A DNA stretch of 6,723 bases, taken from positions 1 through 6,723 of the forward strand of contig JAUVDE010000188.1 of assembly GCA_030595485.1 (NCBI GenBank), read 5' to 3'. The translations under genes were made by a program, and so were the position numbers. Positions within the stretch are counted from its first letter, which is position 1. Every line of letters starts with the position of its first letter. The DNA is from Draconibacterium sp. Lineage in GTDB: Bacteria > Bacteroidota > Bacteroidia > Bacteroidales > Prolixibacteraceae. The notes below the pieces were generated by a model. It made no database searches. It saw nothing but the letters and a program-made list of their open reading frames with translations, and was not told where the DNA came from. Of the stretch, positions 1 to 5,489 are shown piece after piece.

Positions 1-141
1 CAACACTTTTTTTCCTTTTAATTCAGCAAAATTGTAGTTTTTGCCTTCAATTGTTTTTGCAGAAAAATCGTATAAAGTTTTATGTTGTGCCATAATTTGT
101 GTCGAAAAAAATAAAATAAAAAGAAAGATTGATAATCTCAT
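1..141 (-). CDS. Exported glutathione-peroxidase-like protein, N-terminal part only (gene runs off the left edge)
   Basis: Reading the minus strand from the ATG at 141-139 gives 47 open codons to the window edge. Residues 1 to about 18 form a signal peptide: MRLS, then a run of Ile/Leu/Phe, ending in QIMA before Gln, a plausible signal peptidase I site. The mature start (HKTLYDFSAKTIEGK, then NFAELKGKKVL) matches the opening strands of glutathione peroxidases, where 'YDFsakTidGk' and 'L..yKGKvlLivN' precede the catalytic Cys/Sec. That residue would lie just beyond the edge, so activity cannot be judged. Family members reduce hydrogen peroxide or organic hydroperoxides with thiols, in bacteria usually thioredoxin; the signal peptide suggests a periplasmic form. 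It is divergent from dnaX with about 118 bases between the starts. A TlpA-like thioredoxin or other peroxiredoxin is the main alternative, because only the N-terminus is visible. Confidence 0.7.
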   Translation of the reverse strand, partial: MRLSIFLFILFFSTQIMAQHKTLYDFSAKTIEGKNYNFAELKGKKVL

Positions 142-227
142 TTTACTAAGCGATTAACTGTCAATACTTTTTAAAAGTACCACAATTGATGTTAATAAAA
201 AAACGTAGTGTGGCAGCTATATTTAAT

Positions 228-235
228 TATCTTTG
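228..235 (+). promoter_or_regulatory. Candidate Bacteroidota -7 promoter box for dnaX
   Basis: TATCTTTG matches the Bacteroidota primary-sigma -7 consensus TAnnTTTG exactly. Transcription would begin around 241-243, leaving a leader of about 18 bases before the ATG at 260. No convincing -33 TTG is seen about 19-21 bases upstream. The box overlaps an in-frame TTG at 233, which argues against that TTG as the start codon. Confidence 0.5.
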
Positions 236-259
236 AACGACCGAAAGGTGAGGAAAATT

Positions 260-1363
260 ATGGAAAATTTTATTGTATCAGCAAGAAAATACAGACCCGA
301 TTCGTTTGAGACCGTGGTTGCACAGGCATCGATTACAGGAACTTTAAAGAATGCCATTAAAAGCAGTCAGTTAGCTCATGCTTATTTGTTTTGTGGGCCG
401 CGTGGTGTGGGGAAAACTACCTGCGCCCGTATTTTTGCAAAAACAATAAACTGTACCAATCTTTCCAGCGAAACAGAGGCTTGTAACGAATGCGAATCGT
501 GTACTTCGTTTAACACCAATCGTTCGTTTAATATTCACGAATTAGATGCTGCTTCGAATAACTCGGTTGACGATATTCGGAACCTAACTGATCAAGTTCG
601 TGTTCCGCCTCAAATGGGTAAATACAGTGTGTATATTATTGATGAGGTTCACATGTTGTCGTCGCAAGCTTTTAATGCTTTTCTGAAAACTTTAGAAGAG
701 CCACCTAAGCATGCCATTTTTATTTTGGCTACCACCGAAAAGCACAAAATTATTCCAACCATTTTATCGCGATGCCAGATTTTTGATTTTAATAGAATTG
801 GCGTTTCCGATATTTCGGAGCATTTGGAATATGTAGCAAAAAGTGAAGCGGTTGAAGTTGAAAGCGAAGGTTTGAATGTAATTGCGCAAAAAGCCGATGG
901 TGCCATGCGTGATGCACTTTCTATTTTCGATCAGATTGTAAGTTTCTCTGGAAAAAAAATTACTTATCAGGATGTAATTACCAACCTAAATGTGTTGGAC
1001 TACGATTATTATTTTCGCTTAGTTGATGAATTTCTGAAAAATAATGTAACGGGTGTACTTGTGATTTTTAATGATATTTTGAGCCACGGTTTCGATGGAC
1101 ATCATTTTATAACAGGAATGAGTAGTCATTTTCGCGACATTTTGGTTTGTCAAGATCCGGTGACCGTTCAGCTTTTAGAAGTTGGTGGCGATATTAAAGA
1201 ACGCTACAAAACACAGGGTGCTGCCTGCGATAGTGCCTTCTTGCTTGATGCACTGCAAATCAGTAACGATTGCGATTTAAAATATAAAACCAGTCAAAAT
1301 AAGCGCCTGCTTATTGAACTAGCATTAATTCGGGTAGCACAGCTAACCTTAAAAAAAAAATAG
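260..1363 (+). CDS. dnaX: DNA polymerase III subunit gamma (zero-frame product of dnaX)
   Basis: This is the clamp-loader ATPase that opens and loads the beta sliding clamp during replication. The 367-residue zero-frame product carries the full AAA+ module: Walker A GPRGVGKT at 46-53; zinc-binding cysteines C65, C75, C78 and C81; Walker B VYIIDEVH at 124-131; sensor 1 in ATTEKHK at 157-163; and the arginine finger in SRC at 170-172. The rest, to about residue 365, fits the lid and oligomerisation collar (domain III). I chose ATG 260 because the family starts MENFIVSARKYRP, AGGTGAGG lies 6 bases upstream, and an in-frame TTG at 233 sits inside the promoter box. The protein ends LTLKKK followed by TAG at 1361, immediately after ten A. 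That is about where E. coli gamma-type proteins lose the tau part, so gamma would be a complete three-domain protein rather than a fragment. Confidence 0.93.
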   Translation: MENFIVSARKYRPDSFETVVAQASITGTLKNAIKSSQLAHAYLFCGPRGVGKTTCARIFAKTINCTNLSSETEACNECESCTSFNTNRSFNIHELDAASNNSVDDIRNLTDQVRVPPQMGKYSVYIIDEVHMLSSQAFNAFLKTLEEPPKHAIFILATTEKHKIIPTILSRCQIFDFNRIGVSDISEHLEYVAKSEAVEVESEGLNVIAQKADGAMRDALSIFDQIVSFSGKKITYQDVITNLNVLDYDYYFRLVDEFLKNNVTGVLVIFNDILSHGFDGHHFITGMSSHFRDILVCQDPVTVQLLEVGGDIKERYKTQGAACDSAFLLDALQISNDCDLKYKTSQNKRLLIELALIRVAQLTLKKK

Positions 1364-1989
1364 CTGAAGGAGAAGATGACATTCTAGAACCCATCTTTTC
1401 GGGAATAGATATTCCTCAAGATACTGCTGCTCCAAGCCCTAATACGAAAAGCAAACCTACTGAACATGTTGTACCCAAAACGCCAACTGTTGTTCAAACT
1501 TCAAGACCAAAACGTATAATAAGAAAGGTTGGAACTACTTCAATAAAAAACGCTTTACAAGGGAAGTTCAAGGGGGATGAAAAACAACTTTCGGCAAAAG
1601 AGCAATACGAAATGTACTCGAAGGCAGATGAGGTTGAACCCTTTACTGCCGAGCAATTGAAGAAAAAGTGGAATGAATTTTTGCCCCGCCTTGATGACCG
1701 ACCGAGCTTAAAAGCTACACTGACCATTATTCCTGATATTCAGGAAGATTTTACCTTGTTGCTACCAATTGATAATGGAATTCAAGATGAATTGCTGGCA
1801 AATGTAAAACCCGAACTGATATCGTGGTTACGTAAAGAATTACGAAACTCGAAGATTAACCTGAAGACGGTAGTTACAGATATAAAACGTGAGAAGGTAA
1901 TTTATTCTGATGTCGAAAAATACCAGACAATGGCCAACAAAAATCCAAATCTCGCACTTTTAAAACGGACAATGAATCTCGATTTCTAG
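260..1989 (+). CDS. dnaX: DNA polymerase III subunit tau (full-length dnaX product, needs a -1 frame change at the A10 run)
   Basis: The -1 frame is open from 1318 to the TAG at 1987-1989. It continues the protein as KKKIAEGEDDILEPIF and so on, giving about 576 residues, close to the ~600 I recall for Bacteroidota DnaX. Residues about 367-460 are a Pro/Lys/Thr-rich, low-complexity linker like tau domain IV. Residues about 462-576 are a folded domain beginning FTAEQLKKKWNEFLP and ending KNPNLALLKRTMNLDF, as in the C-termini of other Bacteroidota DnaX proteins. In E. coli the tau extension binds the polymerase alpha subunit and the DnaB helicase; the same role here is inference. The extension has no ATG before 1612 and no start with a good ribosome site, so independent translation of a whole extension is unlikely. 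A homopolymer sequencing error or a real disabling mutation remain alternatives, but the retained reading frame argues for function. Confidence 0.8.
1351..1360 (+). promoter_or_regulatory. A10 slippery run in dnaX (gamma/tau decision site)
   Basis: Ten consecutive A follow CTT and directly precede the zero-frame TAG. Read in frame the codons are TTA AAA AAA AAA TAG, which contains the -1 slippery heptamer A AAA AAA. The -1 frame is closed upstream by a TGA at 1315-1317, so the frame change must occur between 1318 and 1360, and this run is the only slippery sequence there. E. coli dnaX shifts -1 on the ribosome at A AAA AAG; Thermus thermophilus dnaX uses polymerase slippage on a run of nine A. 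Either mechanism could work here. Confidence 0.7.
1370..1400 (+). promoter_or_regulatory. Candidate frameshift-stimulating hairpin downstream of the A10 run
   Basis: GAGAAGATG (1370-1378) pairs with CATCTTTTC (1392-1400). The stem is 9 base pairs with one G-U, closing a 13-base loop. It begins 9 bases after the A run, a little further than the 5-8 bases usual for -1 frameshift stimulators. It is AU-rich, so stability is moderate and it may be chance. Confidence 0.35.
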
Positions 1990-2621
1990 GGAGCTAGTCT
2001 TTTAATTGTCCAGCGATTCCCAATTTTTTCATAAACAATTCGGTCGTGCAAACGATTTTCGCGCCCTTGCCAAAATTCAAACTTTACAGGTGTTACTTTG
2101 TAACCTCCCCAACTTGAAGGGCAATCAGGATTTTCGCCTTCTAATTGTTTCGAGAGTTTAGTAAATGCGTTTTCCAGAAATTTACGAGAAGGAACAACAG
2201 AACTTTGCTCGGATATTGCTGCCGCAATTTGACTTTGTTGAGGCCGCGAATGAAAATATTTCTTCGAAACTTCGGTATTGGTTTTACTGGCAATTCCAGA
2301 AATTCGAATTTGACGTTCCATTTCTGACCAATAAAAATGAAGACTTACTTTTGCATCTTTCTCAATGGCTTTTCCTTTTTGACTGTTGTAATTGGTGAAA
2401 AAAGTAAAACCATTTTCATCGTAATCTTTTAAAAGAACAATTCGCGACTGTGGAAAACCATCGTCTCCAACACTTACTAATGACATGGCAGTTGCATCAG
2501 TAATATTTGCTTCAAGTGCATTGTCCATCCACGTACGGAATTGCTGAATTGGAGTTTTACTGCTATTTTCTTCGTTTAATTCAGCATGTTTATAATCGCG
2601 TCTAATATCTTCTAATTGCAT
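1986..2621 (-). CDS. pdxH: Pyridoxine/pyridoxamine 5'-phosphate oxidase
   Basis: This cytosolic FMN enzyme oxidises pyridoxine or pyridoxamine 5'-phosphate with oxygen to pyridoxal 5'-phosphate, the last step of vitamin B6 synthesis and salvage. The 211-residue protein has the expected family length and motifs: RIVLLK at 60-65 and TNYNSQKG at 76-83 for FMN; SRPQQSQIAAAISEQS at 125-140; WGGY at 171-174; FWQGRENRLHDR at 183-194; and the conserved C-terminus RLAP. Two ATGs are in frame, at 2627 and 2621. AAAAGG abuts the first with no spacing but lies 6 bases before the second, so I prefer 2621, which also gives the usual short N-terminus before the IRRDY helix. The gene converges on dnaX and its TAG overlaps the dnaX TAG in CTAG. 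No promoter with a full -7 match is seen upstream. Confidence 0.95.
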   Translation of the reverse strand: MQLEDIRRDYKHAELNEENSSKTPIQQFRTWMDNALEANITDATAMSLVSVGDDGFPQSRIVLLKDYDENGFTFFTNYNSQKGKAIEKDAKVSLHFYWSEMERQIRISGIASKTNTEVSKKYFHSRPQQSQIAAAISEQSSVVPSRKFLENAFTKLSKQLEGENPDCPSSWGGYKVTPVKFEFWQGRENRLHDRIVYEKIGNRWTIKRLAP

Positions 2622-2750
2622 GTGCATCCTTTTGTTTCAGAATAACCCTAGTTCCAAAGTTTTGTTTACAGGAATTTAGAATGAACATTTTATTTCCTCT
2701 TGTGTTATTTTTTAATAAAAAGACAATTAAGTATTTAATAGCGATAGGCC

Positions 2751-3359
2751 ATGAAAACAATTTTATATATTTCAATTGTTTTGTTATCGACAACACTTTA
2801 TGCCGGCAACAAAAGTGAAAAATTGGAAGTAGGAGATAAGGCAGTACTAACCGATGTTAAAATGACTGAGGTTTCAGGAGAAGGTATTTCCATAGCCGAT
2901 GCAAAGAAAGAGAATGGTTTGGTGGTTTTATTTTCTTGCAACCAATGTCCGTTTGTTATACGTTGGGAAGATCGTTACGATGACATAAAAGTCTGGGCTG
3001 ATAAAAACGATATAGGAATGATTGTTTTGAATTCGAATTATCAGAAACGAAGTGGAGACGATTCGTTTGAGGCGATGCAATTAAAGGCCAAGGAACACGA
3101 TTACACCTTTTATTACGTACTGGATAAAGAAAGCTTAATTGCCAATGCTTATGGTGGACAAACTACGCCACATGTTTTTCTTTTTGATGGTGATTTGAAA
3201 TTGGCTTACAAAGGAGCTATTGATGATAGTTATAAAGGTGCAGAAGAGGTTACACAAGCCTATTTGAAAGATGCAATTTATAGTATTGGTGCAGGCGATA
3301 AAGTGGCAATTGCCGAAACCAAGCCGGTAGGCTGCGGAATTAAACGCAAAGTAGAATAG
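2751..3359 (+). CDS. Exported thioredoxin-fold (redoxin family) protein with a CNQC motif
   Basis: The 202-residue protein starts with a signal peptide (MKTILYISIVLLSTTLYA, cleavage near A18-G19), so it should act in the periplasm or envelope. A thioredoxin fold follows: strand LVVLF, then C63-N-Q-C66-P-F, the helix with EDRYDDIK, and the cis-proline in QTTPHVFLFD (P140). The C-terminus has the GCGIKRK tail (C195) seen in a Bacteroidota group of redoxins with CNxCP motifs. Family members are thought to be thiol-disulfide oxidoreductases; the substrate is unknown and the CxxC pair suggests it is redox active. ATG 2751 is preceded only by a weak TAGG. It appears monocistronic, with about 124-130 bases to the divergent pdxH start and a terminator after its stop. 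The protein family is confident; the reaction is not. Confidence 0.85.
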   Translation: MKTILYISIVLLSTTLYAGNKSEKLEVGDKAVLTDVKMTEVSGEGISIADAKKENGLVVLFSCNQCPFVIRWEDRYDDIKVWADKNDIGMIVLNSNYQKRSGDDSFEAMQLKAKEHDYTFYYVLDKESLIANAYGGQTTPHVFLFDGDLKLAYKGAIDDSYKGAEEVTQAYLKDAIYSIGAGDKVAIAETKPVGCGIKRKVE

Positions 3360-3385
3360 AGAATAGTTTAAGTTTATTGATTTTT

Positions 3386-3423
3386 AAAGCTTCTGCCCTG
3401 GTTAGGTAGGAGCTTTTATTTTT
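3386..3423 (+). terminator. Intrinsic terminator of the redoxin gene, between convergent genes
   Basis: AAAGCTTCTGCC (3386-3397) and GGTAGGAGCTTT (3405-3416) form a 12-base-pair stem with two G-U pairs and a 7-base loop. It is followed by T-A-TTTTT (3417-3423), a U-rich tail on the plus strand. It lies 27 bases after the redoxin stop and reaches the rsmD stop codon (3416-3418). In the minus direction the hairpin is followed by only UUU and then A residues, so it is a poor terminator for rsmD. Confidence 0.75.
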
Positions 3424-3949
3424 CGAAAAAACTAAAGTTTACTTTCCCGTAATTTCGTAATTCTTTAAAATTGGGGTGCGAAGTAAATTCGAACTCTTGG
3501 GGATGCTCAAGAATAAAAAGTCCTTCAGGTGCAAGTATCTCTGTCTCTAAAATAGCATTAGGAACGTCCTTGAAATTTGGTAAATCAAATGGCGGGTCGG
3601 CAAAAATAATATTGAAAGTTTCGGGTGTTTTTTTTACGAACTTAAAAACATCGGCTTTAAAAACTTTACTATTTTCAATTTGTAGTGTCTCAACTACTTC
3701 CAGAATAAACTTGAAGTGACTAAAATTATTCTCAACCATAGTTGCTTTCTCGCAACCACGGCTTAAAAACTCGTATGCAATACTTCCCGTTCCCGAAAAA
3801 AGGTCGAGTACATTTTTGTTCGAAAATTCGTAACGGTTTTCAAGAATATTAAAAAGACCTTCTTTTGAAACATCGGTTGTTGGGCGTGCTTTAAACTTTT
3901 TGCCAGCTCTAAAAATTCGTCCCTTATATTTTCCTCCTACAATTCTCAT
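3416..3949 (-). CDS. rsmD: 16S rRNA (guanine(966)-N(2))-methyltransferase RsmD
   Basis: RsmD transfers a methyl group from S-adenosylmethionine to N2 of G966 in the 16S rRNA of the small subunit. The 177-residue protein shows the family order: MRIVGGKYKGR at the N-terminus; RPTTD..KEGLFNIL at 22-36; SAM-binding motif I LDLFSGTGS at 48-56; acidic residue E73 at the end of the second strand; and catalytic DPPF at 118-121, with EHP near the C-terminus. Its length is close to, slightly under, the usual ~180-200. It is the last gene of a three-gene minus-strand cluster, with its ATG only 3 bases after the DUF3822 stop and no clear Shine-Dalgarno, so translational coupling is likely. Identity is confident; the exact target base is inferred from the family. 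Confidence 0.93.
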   Translation of the reverse strand: MRIVGGKYKGRIFRAGKKFKARPTTDVSKEGLFNILENRYEFSNKNVLDLFSGTGSIAYEFLSRGCEKATMVENNFSHFKFILEVVETLQIENSKVFKADVFKFVKKTPETFNIIFADPPFDLPNFKDVPNAILETEILAPEGLFILEHPQEFEFTSHPNFKELRNYGKVNFSFFEK

Positions 3950-3952
3950 AAT

Positions 3953-4756
3953 CTATAAAAATAACAAAATGTTTTCTGCAATTACCTCCTTAGGTAAATT
4001 TGCTTTGTTTGGTGCCAGCCTTCCAATTGAACTAAAATGCTTTGCCAAATTTTCTTCAATATTATTCTGGAAAGCCGATTGGCCAGCGTAATAAAGTGCT
4101 GTGTTTGTTGCTTTAACTCCTAATTGTTTCAGAGCAGTTAAAACAAAATAAACGACATCGTTGGCATGATTTATTTTAAAATTATTTGCGAATAATACTG
4201 TAGTTTCATTTTTTAGAACAACCGTTAAATCGTGGTTGTTAAATAGTAAAACGAGTTTGTTCCCATTCTCTGCTTCCTCAAAATTATCAATTAGTAGTTT
4301 TACCGGATGTGTAATTTGGCATTCGCCCACCGTTTCGTTAATCGTTTCGAGCAAAGCCTCTGGAATCGTAAACAGTAACTTAGCGTCTATATTCTTTACC
4401 AGATTCTCAGCAAACTGAAGTTGGTTACCATCTTTGAATAAAGCATAAGCCGCTTCCTCCTTTAAATCGTTAGAATAAATGCTTTTGGGAATAAGTGTAA
4501 ATTTCGCACTAAAAATTATTAATCTAATTTTCTGAAAAGGTTTCTGCAGAATATTTTCCGATTGATACCATTCCTTAAATCGGCGTGCAATTAGTTTATT
4601 ACTACTAATTTTTAAAGGCACCGTTTTTACTGCCAATACCTTTCCATCGCTTGGACTTAGTATAGAAAAAGAAAATCCATTCAGGCTGATCTGAATGGAT
4701 AATATATTTTCAAAAGTATTTTCTAAATCAAATGATTCTTCAAAAAACTCATGCAT
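3953..4756 (-). CDS. DUF3822 family protein (function unknown)
   Basis: The 267-residue product has no signal peptide or membrane segment and should be cytosolic. I recognise it as DUF3822, a Bacteroidota family normally next to rsmD. The N-terminus (LSIQISLNGFSFSILSPSDGKV) and the later segment GNKLVLLFNNHDLTVVLKNE look like two repeats of the beta-hairpin phosphate region of actin-like ASKHA folds. The C-terminal half has the 'FVLTALKQLGV....TALYYAG' pattern, as in PilM/GspL-like proteins; that resemblance is inference. I chose ATG 4756 over the upstream TTG 4774, which would overlap the preceding gene: the ATG lies 5 bases after its stop, with GGGAG 11 bases upstream. It is cotranscribed with rsmD, but a role in rRNA methylation is not shown by the sequence. 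Confidence 0.85.
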   Translation of the reverse strand: MHEFFEESFDLENTFENILSIQISLNGFSFSILSPSDGKVLAVKTVPLKISSNKLIARRFKEWYQSENILQKPFQKIRLIIFSAKFTLIPKSIYSNDLKEEAAYALFKDGNQLQFAENLVKNIDAKLLFTIPEALLETINETVGECQITHPVKLLIDNFEEAENGNKLVLLFNNHDLTVVLKNETTVLFANNFKINHANDVVYFVLTALKQLGVKATNTALYYAGQSAFQNNIEENLAKHFSSIGRLAPNKANLPKEVIAENILLFL

Positions 4757-4761
4757 GAGAA

Positions 4762-5397
4762 TTATTTCTCCCAATTACCTGCGTTATTTGTAGTCTCAGT
4801 GAGCGACCCAACTCGTAAGCCAGGGTATTTGTCGTTCGTTCTTTTGGTGTCGTTTAAGTTGATTACCAACTGCTCGTCAAGTCCACGAAGTACAACATTG
4901 TTATGTGCTTTTGCTTCGAAAACAGGAACTTTAATACCTGAACCGGTAGTAATCGTTGTTTGTCCTAAATGGAACTCAGTAGGTTCACCAGAAATAGGAA
5001 CAAAACGCAAGCTCTGTGGGTCGTAGTTGCCTCCAAACAAAGCATCAACAACACTTTCTCGAATGGTATCACGAATGATAAGTCCCATTTCAATTGCTTT
5101 CTTCTCGTTAATTTTTGCTTCAATCATACTATCCGTTAATTCACCAATTGCGCGAACGTTTCTTACTGAATCGTATTGTACAAAATAAATTAAGGTATCC
5201 CAGCTGCCTGAGAATTCGCCGAAAACATCTTTATAAGCCAATTGTGCTTTACGTATATCTTTTAATTTTGCAACGGTTGATTCGTAGCGTGCATCTTTTG
5301 CTTTTCCAAATTCAATTGGTCGTTGAATACTTTGGTAAATAAAGTATGTTAATACAACTGCGGCGATTACAAGTAAAATTTGAATTACGGTTTTCAT
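4762..5397 (-). CDS. Membrane-anchored conserved hypothetical protein, weakly pseudopilin-like
   Basis: I do not recognise a named function. The 211-residue protein has one N-terminal membrane helix (about residues 4-24, Ile/Leu/Val/Ala-rich) with a single Lys before it, then RPIEF and a charged helix (about 32-56: KAKDARYESTVAKLKDIRKAQ). The stretch IRKAQLAYKDVFGEFSGSWDTL (48-69) resembles the 'ir.Aq.aY....G.Y..sld.L' pattern after the N-terminal helix of type II secretion pseudopilins, but there is no prepilin peptidase site (no GFTLIE). The remainder, to KVPVFEAKAHNNVVL, appears to be a beta-rich domain, probably periplasmic. From memory, similar proteins occur in Bacteroidales. It is first in a cluster with DUF3822 and rsmD, 5 bases before the DUF3822 ATG. 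The start at 5397 has an A-rich leader with no Shine-Dalgarno, as is common in this phylum. Confidence 0.75.
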   Translation of the reverse strand: MKTVIQILLVIAAVVLTYFIYQSIQRPIEFGKAKDARYESTVAKLKDIRKAQLAYKDVFGEFSGSWDTLIYFVQYDSVRNVRAIGELTDSMIEAKINEKKAIEMGLIIRDTIRESVVDALFGGNYDPQSLRFVPISGEPTEFHLGQTTITTGSGIKVPVFEAKAHNNVVLRGLDEQLVINLNDTKRTNDKYPGLRVGSLTETTNNAGNWEK

Positions 5398-5433
5398 TTT
5401 TATTTTTTTATAAGTTTTTTATTCGTCTGTCTG

Positions 5434-5441
5434 CAAATTTA
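5434..5441 (-). promoter_or_regulatory. Candidate -7 promoter box, proximal, for the 211-residue protein / DUF3822 / rsmD cluster
   Basis: On the minus strand TAAATTTG matches the Bacteroidota -7 consensus TAnnTTTG. Transcription would start near 5428, giving a leader of about 30 bases. No good -33 element is seen at the usual spacing. Confidence 0.45.
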
Positions 5442-5470
5442 GAAAAAAAAATAAATTAGCTTCCTTTACA

Positions 5471-5478
5471 CAAAGTTA
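5471..5478 (-). promoter_or_regulatory. Second candidate -7 box, distal, for the same cluster
   Basis: On the minus strand TAACTTTG is another exact TAnnTTTG match, 37 bases upstream of the first. It lies only 12-19 bases from the helicase ATG on the other strand, so it overlaps that gene's leader. Either box, both or neither may be active. Confidence 0.35.
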
Positions 5479-5489
5479 TTTTAACCTGT

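Noticed and set aside
233..259. TTG at 233 as the dnaX start (adds 9 residues)
   Set aside because: The added residues are not family-like, the TTG lies inside the TAnnTTTG promoter box, and ATG 260 has AGGTGAGG at good spacing.
1376..1387. Reinitiation at ATG 1376 after AAGGAG as the route to tau
   Set aside because: The ATG is in the zero frame and meets TAG after three codons, so it cannot produce the tau extension.
1612..1989. A separate 125-residue gene downstream of dnaX
   Set aside because: The same frame is open without a stop back to 1318, the protein is the conserved tau C-terminal domain, and no ribosome site precedes ATG 1612. It is the -1 frame end of dnaX, not its own gene.
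2655..2664. CAAAGTTTTG between pdxH and the redoxin gene as a bidirectional -7 box
   Set aside because: Each strand matches TAnnTTTG at only 7 of 8 informative or free positions, with the first T missing, and there is no -33 support. Too weak in AT-rich DNA.
4757..4774. TTG at 4774 as the DUF3822 start
   Set aside because: It would overlap the upstream gene's last codons; ATG 4756 lies cleanly 5 bases after that stop and has GGGAG upstream.
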